Notes: generated by a model from the sequence alone, not told the origin. Numbered from the stretch's first letter, positions 24,606 through 33,733 are shown. The stretch is 64,000 bases of DNA from Geodermatophilus sp. DSM 45219 (GCF_900104025.1 NZ_FNIQ01000002.1:434001-498000), one strand, 5' to 3'. Program-made: numbers and translations.

Positions 24606-26231
24606 ATGACCGAGGGCGCCGACGCGGCCTTCCGCCGCTTCGTCGCCACGGAGCGCGACGCCCTGCTCGCCGAGGCCCTGCGGCTGACCGGCGACCCCGA
24701 CCGGGCCGAGGACGCCGTCCAGCGGGCGCTCGCCCGCACGCGGCTGCACTGGGGACGGCGCGGCGGCAATCCGGCCACCACCGCGGGGGACGCGCTGCAC
24801 CGGGCGGCCCGCGGGAGCAGCGGCGAGCAGGTCGTCGAGTCGCTCGACGACCGCCCGTACCCGGTACCTCCCCCACCCGGGCGCCGGCGGCTGGACACCG
24901 ACGCCGCGACCACCGACGCCCTCGCCCGGGCCTCCCGGCTCCGGCGCAGGCGGCGGGCGGGGCTCGCCGTCGCGGCGGCCGCGGCCGTGGCCGCCGGCGT
25001 GCTCGTCGTCCCGCAGGCCCTGCAGGACCCGGCGCCGCGGGCCGCGCAGGACGCGCCGGGCCGAACCGGGCGGGAGCAGGCCGCCGAGGTCGCCGTCCTC
25101 ACCGAGCCCACCCGCGGCTCGCTCGCCGCCGACGCCGCCTTCGTCGAGGCCGCCCGGCGGGTCGACTGGGGCCCGCTGACCCCGCCGCCGGTCGAGGACC
25201 GCCGCGTCGTCCTCGCCACCGACACCCCCGACGGCCGGGTCGTCCTGCTGGCCGGCACCGTCGACGAGGACGTCCGCGGCGTCTGGCTCACCGGCCCGGC
25301 CGGGGCCGCACCCGGGGACCTCACCCTGCACGTGCCGCAGGACCTCGGCCCGTACCGGCCCGCGTCGCTGCTGGTCGGCGGCCCCGGCCCGGCGACCCTC
25401 GTCGTCGTCACCGCCCCGGGCGACGAGGTCGAGGTGTCCCCGCGGCTGCAGGTCGGCCCGCGTGGCACGGTCGGCCGCAGCTACGAGCCGGTCGAGACCC
25501 GGGACGGCCTCGCGGTCACCACGGTGACGACGACCGCGGCCGGTGCGGGCACCAGCGTCCGCGTGCTGCGCGACGGCCAGCCGGTCCACCGCGCCGGCGT
25601 CCCGGCGCCCGCGCTCCCGGCCGGCCCCACCGAGGTCCCGCCGCTGGACCCGGTGCGCCCCGCGGCCACCCGGCCCGCCGAGCGGCTCGTCGGCGAGGCA
25701 CTCACCCGGATCGCCGTCCCGCTCGGCGTGGAGCCGGCGGTCCTGGAGCCGCAGCTGCTCTGGTCCGGCGCCCTGCCGATCCCCGAGGTGCCCGGCAGCG
25801 TCGCCGTCCTGGTGGGCCGCAGCCCCGGCGGCGGGCTGGTCGTCACCACCCGCGCGGGGCAGCTGGGCCCCGGCGGCGCCGGGCGCACCGTCGGGTGCGG
25901 CGTCTCCACCCCACCGGGGACGTCCGACCCGGCCGGCCTGGTCGTCGCGCGGGTCTGCGACCTGTCCTCCCCCGAGACCGAGCCGTCGGACCAGGGCCGC
26001 TGGCTCGTGGTCACCGCGCCCGCCCCGGCCACGGCCGCCGCGGTCCTCGACGAGCGCGGAGGCGTGGTCGCCACCGTCCCGCTGCCCGACGGCGGCGGCG
26101 CCGCGCTGCTCCCGCGCGGGGCGCGCGACGTGCGCACCCTGGACGCGGCCGGCGCGGCGCTCGCCGAGGTGCCGATCAGCGCCGTCGCCACCGAGCCGTT
26201 CGGCGACTACGGCTCCGGCGAGTTGCGCTGA
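24606..26231 (+). CDS. Membrane protein with sigma-region-2-like N-terminus
   Basis: 541 residues from ATG 24606. The first about 50 residues read like the start of an ECF/SigE-family sigma factor (FRRFVATERDALLAEALRL, then GDPDRAEDAVQRALARTRLH), but region 4 with its DNA-binding helices is missing. A Pro/Arg linker leads to one membrane helix (about 118-140, AGLAVAAAAAVAAGVLVVPQ). The remaining about 400 residues are outside the membrane, Val/Thr/Pro-rich and probably beta-rich. It could be a decayed sigma factor fused to its neighbouring membrane protein. No enzymatic motif is visible. Confidence 0.85.
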   Translation: MTEGADAAFRRFVATERDALLAEALRLTGDPDRAEDAVQRALARTRLHWGRRGGNPATTAGDALHRAARGSSGEQVVESLDDRPYPVPPPPGRRRLDTDAATTDALARASRLRRRRRAGLAVAAAAAVAAGVLVVPQALQDPAPRAAQDAPGRTGREQAAEVAVLTEPTRGSLAADAAFVEAARRVDWGPLTPPPVEDRRVVLATDTPDGRVVLLAGTVDEDVRGVWLTGPAGAAPGDLTLHVPQDLGPYRPASLLVGGPGPATLVVVTAPGDEVEVSPRLQVGPRGTVGRSYEPVETRDGLAVTTVTTTAAGAGTSVRVLRDGQPVHRAGVPAPALPAGPTEVPPLDPVRPAATRPAERLVGEALTRIAVPLGVEPAVLEPQLLWSGALPIPEVPGSVAVLVGRSPGGGLVVTTRAGQLGPGGAGRTVGCGVSTPPGTSDPAGLVVARVCDLSSPETEPSDQGRWLVVTAPAPATAAAVLDERGGVVATVPLPDGGGAALLPRGARDVRTLDAAGAALAEVPISAVATEPFGDYGSGELR

Positions 26232-26455
26232 GGGTCAGCGACGGCCCGCACCGCCGTGGGGAACGACGTCGACCGCAGGGACGACGACGCGCGCGAGGCC
26301 ACCCCGGCCCGCCGGCCTGCGCCCCATGGGAGACCGCAGCCGGCCGGGACCGGCCCGCCGAGTGGGCAGTGGCGGTCGCTGACACGCACGGACACGCCGC
26401 GGCGGGCACCACCGACTGCTCCCTCGGCCGGGCCCGAGGTGCTGGCAGCGCGGCG

Positions 26456-27421
26456 TCAGCGAGCGACGGCGGCGATGGTGGCGGTCAACGGCGTACCGAC
26501 TGCCGGGGTGGCCGACGGGACGAGGTCGAGCGAGGCGAGCACCCGAGCGGTGTCGACGAAGTCCCGGACCGGCTGGGCCTCCATGTCGTTGCGCCAGGCG
26601 ATCGCGACCGGGGACGGCGGCAGCCCCTCCACCGGGACGAACGCCAGCCCGGGGCGGTCGTAGTAGCGCTGCGTGGAGGCCTGGGTGAAGGCGACACCCC
26701 GCCGGGACAGGATCGCCTCGAAGCACTCGTCCACGCTGACGACCTCGGCTCCGAGCCGGACGGTGTGCGGACCCCGGCTGTCGACGGCGAGCCAGAAGTC
26801 CCGCCAGTACTCCGGTGCCCGCCGGCCGACGAAGGGCTGGTCGACGACGTCCTCCACGGTGACGCGGTCGCGCGTGGCCAGCGGCGACTCGCTCGAGGTC
26901 ACCAGCACCCGCGGCTCGACGAACAGGGTCTCCATCGACAGCCAGCCCTGCACCAGAACCGGCGGGCGGACGAACGCCACGTCGACGCTGCCGGTGGAGA
27001 GACCGACGTAGGGGTCGGCGAAGTCGTGCGAGCGCATTTCCAGCTGCACGCGGGGACAGCGGGCCTGGAACGCCGCGAGGATCCTGGGGGTGAGCTCCGC
27101 CGCGGCGTTGGCCTGGAAGCCGACGACCAGGGTCCCCCCGCCGCCGTTGGCCGCCGCCCTGCGGGTGGCGGCGGTCAGGCGCTCGACGCCGACCAGCAGG
27201 CGGTGCGCCTCCTCGAGCAGCACCACGCCGGCCGGGGTCAACTCCACGCGCCGGCTCGTCCGTTCCAGCAGCTGCGCCCCGAGGGTGTGCTCGAGCTTGC
27301 GGATCTGCACGCTGAGCGAGGGTTGGCTGATGTGCAGTCGCGCCGCGGCCCGGCCGAAGTGGAGCTCCTCGGCGACGGCGACGAAGTAGCGGAGGACGCG
27401 GAGTTCAGGAGCGTCCGTCAC
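26456..27421 (-). CDS. LysR-family transcriptional regulator
   Basis: 321 residues from ATG 27421. The N-terminal winged helix is LRVLRYFVAVAEELHFGRAA (helix-turn-helix), then RLHISQPSLSVQIRKLEHTL, a very typical LTTR DNA-binding segment. The C-terminal two-lobed effector domain starts about residue 95 (GGTLVVGFQANAAAEL) and resembles regulators of aromatic compound degradation (BenM/CatM-like group by length and opening). It is divergent from the SCP2-like/hydrolase operon and likely activates it in response to a pathway intermediate. The convergent 224-bp gap at its 3' end shows nothing else. Confidence 0.94.
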   Translation of the reverse strand: MTDAPELRVLRYFVAVAEELHFGRAAARLHISQPSLSVQIRKLEHTLGAQLLERTSRRVELTPAGVVLLEEAHRLLVGVERLTAATRRAAANGGGGTLVVGFQANAAAELTPRILAAFQARCPRVQLEMRSHDFADPYVGLSTGSVDVAFVRPPVLVQGWLSMETLFVEPRVLVTSSESPLATRDRVTVEDVVDQPFVGRRAPEYWRDFWLAVDSRGPHTVRLGAEVVSVDECFEAILSRRGVAFTQASTQRYYDRPGLAFVPVEGLPPSPVAIAWRNDMEAQPVRDFVDTARVLASLDLVPSATPAVGTPLTATIAAVAR

Positions 27422-27454
27422 GGACCCACCCTAGGAGCGGTGGCAGCCGTTCGA

Positions 27455-27496
27455 CCAATGCCTCTGGCCTATCGATCGGTGGCCGACAGGTATTGG
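27455..27496. promoter_or_regulatory. Candidate LysR box in the divergent promoter region
   Basis: An imperfect inverted repeat, CCAATGCC (27455-27462) and GGTATTGG (27489-27496), one mismatch in eight, lies between the divergent LysR and SCP2-like gene starts. Between the arms is TATCGATCGGT. The arms and the T-N11-A-type spacing are as expected for an LTTR activation site, but binding is not shown. Confidence 0.45.
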
Positions 27497-27587
27497 ACGT
27501 GAGCTGGATCACACGGATCTGATGGCGCCAGCCGCCGGCACGACTCCGCGGCCACGATGTCCGACCTGCTCAGAGAGGAGCACGCCG

Positions 27588-27995
27588 ATGACCGCTGCGA
27601 CCCGCGCGCCGTCCGCCCAGGCGTGGGCCGACGCGTTCGCCGAGGCCAGCAACACCGACCCGGAGATCCAGGCCCACGGCAAGTACTTCACGTGTTCGTA
27701 CCTGCTCGACGCCACCGAGCGCAGGTACGTGGTGGAGGTGCAGTCCGGCCGGGTCGTGAACGTCGCGGTGGACCCCGGTCCGCTCGACGTGGCCTACGAC
27801 TTCGCCATCCGGGCGAGCGCGGAGACGTGGCGCGGGTTCGGCGAGCCCGTGCCGGCCCCCATGTACCACGGGATCTGGGCGGCCACGTTCCAGCGGGACA
27901 TGCGCCTGGAGGGCAAGGTGCTCGTCCTCATGCAGAACCTGCGGTGCATCACCCGCCAGATCGAGCTGCTGCGCGTCGTCGGCGCCCCCGTCTGA
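27588..27995 (+). CDS. Putative SCP2-like sterol-transfer-domain protein
   Basis: 135 residues from ATG 27588 with AGAGAGGAG upstream. The order of strands and helices (VVEVQSGRVVNVAVDPGPLD, then YDFAIRASAETWRGFGEP) and the C-terminal helix region resemble the SCP2 hydrophobic-ligand-binding fold, in which the tryptophan-containing helix closes a tunnel. No enzymatic residues are visible. This call is by pattern and could be wrong. It is the first gene of an operon with the alpha/beta-hydrolase 14 bp downstream, under the divergent LysR regulator, which suggests a lipid- or aromatic-ligand-binding accessory protein. Confidence 0.65.
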   Translation: MTAATRAPSAQAWADAFAEASNTDPEIQAHGKYFTCSYLLDATERRYVVEVQSGRVVNVAVDPGPLDVAYDFAIRASAETWRGFGEPVPAPMYHGIWAATFQRDMRLEGKVLVLMQNLRCITRQIELLRVVGAPV

Positions 27996-28009
27996 GGAGG
28001 AACACAGCC

Positions 28010-28873
28010 ATGAGCAGGATCTCCCCCGTCACCGGCCACTACGTGACGCTCGAGGTCGACGGCCTAGAGTACAAGGTCTTCTACCTTGAGAACGGCACCG
28101 GCCAGCCGCTGGTCTGCCAGCACACCGCGGGCTGCCACAACCACCAGTGGCGCGGCCTGCTGGAGGACGACGAGATCACGGCGGACTACCGCGTCATCGC
28201 CTACGACCTGCCCCGCCACGGTAAGTCGGACCCGCCGGAGAACGCCGAGTGGTGGAAGGACGAGTACAAGCTCACTGCCGACCACTACGTCAACTTCATC
28301 GTCGCCCTCTGCGACGCGCTGGAACTCGAGGACCCGATCTTCATGGGCTCCTCGTTCGGCGGGAACGTCGCGCTGCAGCTGGCTCTCCGCCACCCGGACC
28401 GGTTCGCCGGCGTTCTCTCGGTCGAGGGGGCCGACTACTCCCCGGGCTTCTACCTCGACTGGTGGCAGCACCCCCACGCCAACGCCGCACAGGTGTGCGC
28501 GAGCGGGGTCTGGGACCTGATGGCGCCGCAGTCCCCCGAGGCCGACCGCTGGAAGACCTGGTTCTACTACTCACAGGGGTCCGAGGCGTTCAAGGGCGAC
28601 CTGCACTTCTACTCGGTAGACCACGACCTGCGGGGCCGGCTCGGCGAGATCGACGGCGACCGGTGCCCCGTGGTCATGCTCACCGGCGAGTACGACTACC
28701 TCACGACGCCCGAGGACAGCGCCCGCACCGCGGGCGAGATCAGGAACGGCGCGTTCATCGCCATGCCCGAGATCGGGCACTTCCCCATGAGCGAGAACCA
28801 CGCCACCTTCCGCCGCTACCTCCTCCAGGGACTCGAGGCGCTGCAGGACGTGAAGGCAGCGAAGTCCGGCTGA
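28010..28873 (+). CDS. Alpha/beta-hydrolase (meta-cleavage-product hydrolase-like)
   Basis: 287 residues from ATG 28010, preceded by GAGGAGGAACACAG. The fold is standard: oxyanion region LVCQHTAGCHNHQWR, nucleophile elbow PIFMGSSFGGNVALQL (GSSFG, Ser at about 118), acid in TGEYDYLTTP and catalytic His in PEIGHFPMSENH. It would hydrolyse a C-C or ester bond in a small hydrophobic compound. With a LysR regulator and a ligand-binding protein it looks like a small catabolic operon, but the substrate is unknown. A hairpin follows. Confidence 0.9.
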   Translation: MSRISPVTGHYVTLEVDGLEYKVFYLENGTGQPLVCQHTAGCHNHQWRGLLEDDEITADYRVIAYDLPRHGKSDPPENAEWWKDEYKLTADHYVNFIVALCDALELEDPIFMGSSFGGNVALQLALRHPDRFAGVLSVEGADYSPGFYLDWWQHPHANAAQVCASGVWDLMAPQSPEADRWKTWFYYSQGSEAFKGDLHFYSVDHDLRGRLGEIDGDRCPVVMLTGEYDYLTTPEDSARTAGEIRNGAFIAMPEIGHFPMSENHATFRRYLLQGLEALQDVKAAKSG

Positions 28874-28881
28874 TCACCTCT

Positions 28882-28922
28882 CCTGGGCCGGTGGGCAGGC
28901 GCCTCCCGTCCACCGGCCCAGG
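28882..28922 (+). terminator. Hairpin terminator after the hydrolase operon
   Basis: Two perfectly complementary 13-base arms (28882-28894 and 28910-28922) with a 15-base loop lie 8 bp after the hydrolase stop. This is the expected end of the LysR-controlled two-gene transcript. Confidence 0.75.
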
Positions 28923-29026
28923 CGATCCGGCGTCCACCGCACGCCGGCCGCGTCTGCCGCGACGCTCCCAGCCGGCGTCCAGGCGGCTCGCAGGACCGTC
29001 CCGGGCGCAGCGGGGACGGTGGACGC

Positions 29027-29464
29027 ATGGACGTCGACCGCCGCACCGGACTGGACGCCGCCCTCGTGCTCGCCGCCCTGGCGGTCGCGTGGCTGACCCT
29101 CACCCCGGCCGGGGGCGACGGCTGGGAGTGGGGCGCCCCGCTCACCGAGCTGCGCTGGTACGCGACCGGGCTGGACTCAGAGACCACCGTGCTGCAGCTG
29201 GTGGGCAACCTGCTGCTGCTGGCGCCGCTCGCCGTCCTCGCCGTGCTGCGCTTCCCCCGGCTGGGCACCCCGCCGCGGCTGGCCGCGCTCGCGGTCGGCG
29301 CCGGCACCGGGATCGAGCTGCTGCAGTGGGCGCTGCCGCTGGGCCGGGTGGTCTCACCGGTCGACGCGGCGCTCAACGCGACCGGCGCGGTCGCGGCCGG
29401 GTTGGTGGTCCTGACCGCCGCCCGGCCGGGCCCGCGGGGACTGGCCGGCGTCGGCGGAGGGTGA
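29027..29464 (+). CDS. VanZ-like membrane protein
   Basis: 145 residues from ATG 29027. Four hydrophobic segments are visible: about residues 11-27 (ALVLAALAVAWLTLTP), 60-80 (VLQLVGNLLLLAPLAVLAVL), 88-106 and 116-134. The motif GIELLQWALPLGR, then SPVDAALNATGA, is the conserved VanZ core, with the Asn before the final helix. VanZ family proteins are small membrane proteins, with teicoplanin resistance known for the founder; the biochemical role is unclear. Ends next to the convergent zinc-ribbon protein gene. Confidence 0.85.
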   Translation: MDVDRRTGLDAALVLAALAVAWLTLTPAGGDGWEWGAPLTELRWYATGLDSETTVLQLVGNLLLLAPLAVLAVLRFPRLGTPPRLAALAVGAGTGIELLQWALPLGRVVSPVDAALNATGAVAAGLVVLTAARPGPRGLAGVGGG

Positions 29465-29492
29465 GCACGGCGGACGAGGTGCCCGGCCCCGT

Positions 29493-29687
29493 TCAGCCCC
29501 AGGTGCGCGTCGACCAGTCGACCGCCGGCCGCCCGCGCCTGACGGCGAAGACCTCGACCTGCGCCGCGTCCAGGCAGCACCCGCCCGGGCAGTCGACCTC
29601 CACCGGCCGCCCGTCCACCCAGCCGACGGCGGCCACCCGGCGGCAGTTCGGGCAGTCCTCCCAGGTCAACCGCTCACTCGGTTCCAC
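29493..29687 (-). CDS. Small zinc-ribbon-like protein
   Basis: 64 residues from GTG 29687, with GGGAGGCGACACC upstream as a good ribosome-binding site. Cys12-x2-Cys15 (CPNC) and Cys33/Cys37-Cys38 (CPGGCC) form a two-knuckle zinc ribbon; the rest is a short beta-rich segment. Such proteins bind DNA, RNA or other proteins. No partner is visible; it lies between a VanZ gene and the DctR-like regulator. Confidence 0.7.
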   Translation of the reverse strand: MEPSERLTWEDCPNCRRVAAVGWVDGRPVEVDCPGGCCLDAAQVEVFAVRRGRPAVDWSTRTWG

Positions 29688-29851
29688 GGTGTCGCCTCCC
29701 GGTCCCGGTGTGCTGGCGGGGACGGGAGGGGTTCCGGCCACGCTGTTCGAGCCAGGGCCCCTCGGACCCGGACGTCCTCTAGCCCGGTGCGGTGGCCGGA
29801 AACCCCGGACTCGCGGACGGCTTGTTCCGGTTCGCCGGTGTTCCGGTCCGC

Positions 29852-30523
29852 TCAGCGCCAGCGGTACTCCAGCTCCGGCCGGCCGGCGCCGCCGTAGCGG
29901 GGCGCCCGGTCGACCAGGCCGGCGTCGGCGAGGTACTCGAGGTAGCGGCGGGCGGTGATCCGCGAGGCGCCGATCAGCTCGGCGGTCTCGGCGGCCGACA
30001 GCCCCTCTGCCGAGGCGCGGACGGCGGCGACCACGGCGTCCAGGGTCTCCCGGCCCATCCCCTTGGGCAGCGGCGCCGGCCGGCTCGGGCGCACGCCGCC
30101 GAGCACGCGGTCGACGTCGTCCTGGCCGGCGGCGTCCCCGCCGCCGTGCAGCCGCTCGCGGTACTCGGCGTAGGCGGCCAGCCGGTCGCGCAGCGCCGGG
30201 TAGGTGAACGGCTTGAGCAGGTAGCCGACGACGCCGTGCGCGGCCGCGGCGCGCACCGTGGCCAGCTCGCGCGCCGAGGTGACGGCGAGGACGTCGACCT
30301 GCGCCCCGGCCCCGCGGATGCGCCTGCACAGGTCGATGCCGTGGGCGTCGGGCAGGTTCATGTCCAGCAGCACCAGGTCCACCGGCTGCCGCGACAGCGC
30401 GTCGAGGGCCGCGGCGCCGGTGCCGGCGACCGCCGCGGTGGTGAAGCCCGGCGTCCGGTCCACGTAGGCGCGGTGCGCCTCGGCGGCGACCGGCTCGTCC
30501 TCGACCACCAGCACCCGGATCAC
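29852..30523 (-). CDS. CitB/DcuR-type response regulator
   Basis: 223 residues from GTG 30523, overlapping the kinase stop in GTGA. The receiver domain has the acidic pocket VVEDEP, the phospho-acceptor in LVLLDMNLP and the Lys in YLLKPFTYP. The C-terminal part is a winged helix (SAAETAELIGASRITARRYL) of the CitB/DcuR class. This family pairs with a DcuS/CitA-like kinase and controls C4-dicarboxylate or citrate transport. Here the transporter gene dctA lies divergently next to it, which fits exactly. Confidence 0.93.
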   Translation of the reverse strand: MIRVLVVEDEPVAAEAHRAYVDRTPGFTTAAVAGTGAAALDALSRQPVDLVLLDMNLPDAHGIDLCRRIRGAGAQVDVLAVTSARELATVRAAAAHGVVGYLLKPFTYPALRDRLAAYAEYRERLHGGGDAAGQDDVDRVLGGVRPSRPAPLPKGMGRETLDAVVAAVRASAEGLSAAETAELIGASRITARRYLEYLADAGLVDRAPRYGGAGRPELEYRWR

Positions 30524-32151
30524 GGGGTCGACCCCACGGGCACCCGGACCGGCAGCGTGACGGTGAACAGCGCGCCGGGACCGGGCCGGACGGTGAGCGT
30601 GCCGCCGTGCCGGGTCACGGCCTGGCGGACGAGTGCCAGCCCCAGTCCCCGGCCCAGGCCCGACGGCGCGCCGGTCGTGTCCTTGGTGCTCCAGCCGCGC
30701 TCGAACAGCCGCGGCAGGTCCTCCTCCCGCACCCCCGGGCCGGTGTCCTCCACCCGGATCTCCAGCCGCCCGCCGTCGACCTCCGCGGCGAACTGCACCT
30801 CCCGCGGCGGGTCGCCGGCGAGTGCGGCGTCGATCGCGTTGTCCAGCAGGTTCCCGACGATCGTCACCAGGTCCCCGCCCGGGATGCCGGTCTCCCCCAC
30901 CGCGGTGGCCGGGTCGACCTCCAGCAGCACGCCGCGCTCGTGCGCCGTGGCCGCCTTGCCGAGCAGCAGCGCGGCCAGCACCGGGTCGCCGACGGCGTCG
31001 ACCACCCGGTCGGTGAGCCGCTGGGCCGAGGCGAGCTGGGCGGTGGCGAAGTCGATCGCCTCCTGGGTGCGCCCGAGCTCCACCAGGGAGACGGTGGTGT
31101 GCAGCCGGTTGGCCGCCTCGTGCGCCTGCGCGCGCAGCGACTCGGCGAAGGCCCGGATGCTGTCCAGCTCGCCGGTCAGCGCCTGCAGCTCGGTGTGGTC
31201 CCGCAGCGTCACCACGGTGCCGGCCGAGCGGCCCCCGGCCCGCGGCGGCGCCTGGTTGACCACCAGCACGCGGGTGCCGGTCACGTGCACCTCGTCGACG
31301 GCGGTGCGCTGCTGCCCCAGCGCCGCGGCCAGCCCCGCCGGCAGGCCGAGCTCGCCGACGTGCCGGCCGGTGGGGTCGTCGGTCAGCCCGAGCAGCCGTC
31401 GCGCCTCGTCGTTGACCAGCTGCACCCGCTGCTCGTCGTCCACCAGCAGCAGCCCCTCGCGGACGGCGTGCAGCACGGCGTGGTGGTAGTCGACCATCCG
31501 CGCCAGCTGCGCCGGGGACAGCCCGTGGGTCTGCCGCCGCAGCCGCCGGGACAGCGCCGCGCTGCCCAGCGCGCCGACGGCGAGCGTCGCCGCGCCCGTC
31601 CCGACGATCCCGGGGACGGCGGCGGCGAGGTCCTCGCCGATCTCCTCGACCGTGACGCCGGCGGAGACCAGCGCGACGACGTCCCCGTCGTCGTCCAGCA
31701 CCGGGCCGGTCGCCCGCACCGACGGTCCCAGGGTGCCGGTGTAGGTCTCGGTGAAGGTGTCGCCGGCCAGCGCCGGGGCCACGGTGCCGATGTAGGGCCG
31801 GCCGATCTGCGCGGGGTCGGGGTGGGTGAAGCGGGTGCGGTCGGGCGCCAGGACGGTGATGAACGACGTCCCGGTGTCGGCGCGCACCTCCTCCACGTAG
31901 GGCTGCAGGACGGCGGTCGGGTCCGGCCCGGTCACCGCGTCGAGGACCAGCGGCGAGTCGGCGAGGGTCTCCACGATGGCCGTGGTCTCCTCCTCGGCCG
32001 AGGCCCGGACCGCCTGGCGGGCGTCGAGGTAGGCCACTCCCGTCGCCGTCAGGACGACGACGGCCACGACCAGCGCCTGGAGCAGCAGCAACCGCCGGGC
32101 GAGGCTGGCGTCCCCCCGGCGGCGGTGCGCGAGCAGGGCGGCTACCGTCAC
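30520..32151 (-). CDS. DcuS/CitA-type sensor histidine kinase
   Basis: 543 residues if GTG 32151 is the start; other starts are possible because the frame is open further upstream. Order: TM1 (about 23-45, LLLQALVVAVVVLTATGVAY), a periplasmic single-Cache-like domain of about 130 residues, TM2 (PGIVGTGAATLAVGALGSAA), a PAS domain, and a SpoB-like H box (LRAQAHEAANRLHTTVSLVE). HATPase motifs are NLLDNAIDA (N box), DTGPGV (G1) and GRGLGLALV (G2). The extracellular domain should sense a dicarboxylate. Translationally coupled to its response regulator. Confidence 0.92.
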   Translation of the reverse strand: MTVAALLAHRRRGDASLARRLLLLQALVVAVVVLTATGVAYLDARQAVRASAEEETTAIVETLADSPLVLDAVTGPDPTAVLQPYVEEVRADTGTSFITVLAPDRTRFTHPDPAQIGRPYIGTVAPALAGDTFTETYTGTLGPSVRATGPVLDDDGDVVALVSAGVTVEEIGEDLAAAVPGIVGTGAATLAVGALGSAALSRRLRRQTHGLSPAQLARMVDYHHAVLHAVREGLLLVDDEQRVQLVNDEARRLLGLTDDPTGRHVGELGLPAGLAAALGQQRTAVDEVHVTGTRVLVVNQAPPRAGGRSAGTVVTLRDHTELQALTGELDSIRAFAESLRAQAHEAANRLHTTVSLVELGRTQEAIDFATAQLASAQRLTDRVVDAVGDPVLAALLLGKAATAHERGVLLEVDPATAVGETGIPGGDLVTIVGNLLDNAIDAALAGDPPREVQFAAEVDGGRLEIRVEDTGPGVREEDLPRLFERGWSTKDTTGAPSGLGRGLGLALVRQAVTRHGGTLTVRPGPGALFTVTLPVRVPVGSTP

Positions 32152-32302
32152 GCCCGCGAGTGTGCCGCCTGCCGCGACGGCTGCCTCGGGACCGGTGCAC
32201 GCAATGAACGAATGCGTGACCACCGTCACCGCAGACCGGAACGTGATGTACGCCGCCCCCGCGGACGACACCCACCCCCTCCCCGGATCCCCAGGAGCAG
32301 TC

Positions 32303-33712
32303 ATGGCCTCAGGCACAGTCGCCGAACAGCCGCCGCCCGCCAAGCGGCGGGACCGGACCCACTGGCTCTACATCGCGGTGATCGTCGCCGTGCTCGCCGG
32401 CATCGCGGTGGGCTTCGCCTTCCCGGAGTTCGCCGTCTCGCTCAAGTGGCTCGGCACCGCGTTCGTCGGGCTCATCAAGATGCTCATCGCGCCGGTCATC
32501 TTCTGCACGATCGTGCTGGGCATCGGCGCCATCCGGCAGGCGGCCAAGGTCGGTCGCATCGGCGGACTCGCGCTGGGCTACTTCATCCTGATGTCCACGA
32601 TCGCCCTGGCCATCGGCCTGGTCGTGGGCAACATCGTCAACCCCGGCGGCGGGCTGGAGCTGTCCGACGAGCTGCGCGGCGAGGGAGAGGCCCTGGCGGG
32701 CACGGCCGAGGAGTCCGGCGGGACGGTCGACTTCCTGCTCGGGCTCATCCCCACCACCCTGCTGTCCGCGCTCACCGACGGCTCGGTGCTGCAGGCGCTG
32801 CTGGTCGCGCTGCTGGTCGGCTTCGCCATCCAGGCCATGGGCCGGGCCGGGGAGCCGCTGCTGCGCGGCGTCGGCCACCTGCAGAAGCTGGTCTTCCGCG
32901 TGCTGTCGATGATCATGTGGGTCGCGCCGATCGGCGCCTTCGGGGCCATCGCCGCCGTCGTCGGCGAGACCGGCATCGACGCCCTGCGGAGCCTCGCGGT
33001 GATCATGCTGGCCTTCTACGCCACCTGCGCGATCTTCGTGCTGGTGTTCCTCGGGGCCATCCTGCGGTTCGTGGCGCGCATCAGCGTGTTCAAGCTGCTG
33101 AAGTACCTGGGCCGCGAGTTCCTGCTGATCGTCTCCACCTCGTCGTCGGAGACCGCGCTGCCGCGGCTCATCGCCAAGATGGAGCACGCCGGTGTCAGCC
33201 AGCCGGTCGCCGGCATCGTCGTCCCGACCGGGTACTCCTTCAACCTCGACGGCACCGCCATCTACCTGACGATGGCCTCGCTGTTCATCGCCGAGGCGCT
33301 GGGCGACCCGCTGTCCCTCGGTGAGCAGATCGGCCTGCTGGCCTTCATGATCATCGCTTCGAAGGGTGCCGCCGGTGTGACCGGCGCCGGGCTGGCCACG
33401 CTGGCCGGCGGGCTCTCGGCCCACCGTCCCGACCTGCTCGACGGCGTCGGGCTGATCGTCGGCATCGACCGGTTCATGTCCGAGGCGCGGGCGGTGACCA
33501 ACTTCGCCGGCAACGCCATCGCCACGGTGCTGGTCGCCACCTGGACCAGGGAGCTGGACCGCGAGCAGCTCGACGCCGTCCTGGCCGGTGACCGTCCGTT
33601 CGACGAGGCCACCATGCTCGACGACGACGGCCACGGCGGCGGCTCCAGCGACGACAACGTGCCCGTCTCCGAGGAGGAGCAGCGCAGGCTGGCGGCGGCC
33701 CCGGTGCGCTGA
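32303..33712 (+). CDS. dctA: C4-dicarboxylate/cation symporter DctA
   Basis: 469 residues from ATG 32303 with CAGGAGCAG upstream. It is a member of the DAACS (glutamate/dicarboxylate symporter) family. The reentrant loop carries the serine-rich motif STSSSETALPRL, and the following NLDGTAIYLTMASLFIAEAL contains the conserved TM7 region. The C-terminal substrate-binding part has MIIASKGAAGVTGAG and a long acidic tail (DDDGHGGGSSDDNV). It imports succinate, fumarate or malate with Na+/H+. Its 150-bp divergent promoter region lies next to the kinase gene, so regulation by that two-component system is likely. Confidence 0.95.
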   Translation: MASGTVAEQPPPAKRRDRTHWLYIAVIVAVLAGIAVGFAFPEFAVSLKWLGTAFVGLIKMLIAPVIFCTIVLGIGAIRQAAKVGRIGGLALGYFILMSTIALAIGLVVGNIVNPGGGLELSDELRGEGEALAGTAEESGGTVDFLLGLIPTTLLSALTDGSVLQALLVALLVGFAIQAMGRAGEPLLRGVGHLQKLVFRVLSMIMWVAPIGAFGAIAAVVGETGIDALRSLAVIMLAFYATCAIFVLVFLGAILRFVARISVFKLLKYLGREFLLIVSTSSSETALPRLIAKMEHAGVSQPVAGIVVPTGYSFNLDGTAIYLTMASLFIAEALGDPLSLGEQIGLLAFMIIASKGAAGVTGAGLATLAGGLSAHRPDLLDGVGLIVGIDRFMSEARAVTNFAGNAIATVLVATWTRELDREQLDAVLAGDRPFDEATMLDDDGHGGGSSDDNVPVSEEEQRRLAAAPVR

Positions 33713-33733
33713 CCCGCGCAGCACCCGGCACCT

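Noticed and set aside
26232-26455. Distant inverted copies of TCAGCGAC/GTCGCTGA in the convergent gap
   Set aside because: The arms are about 140 bp apart and unlikely to form a functional terminator or site; chance repeats are common in this composition.
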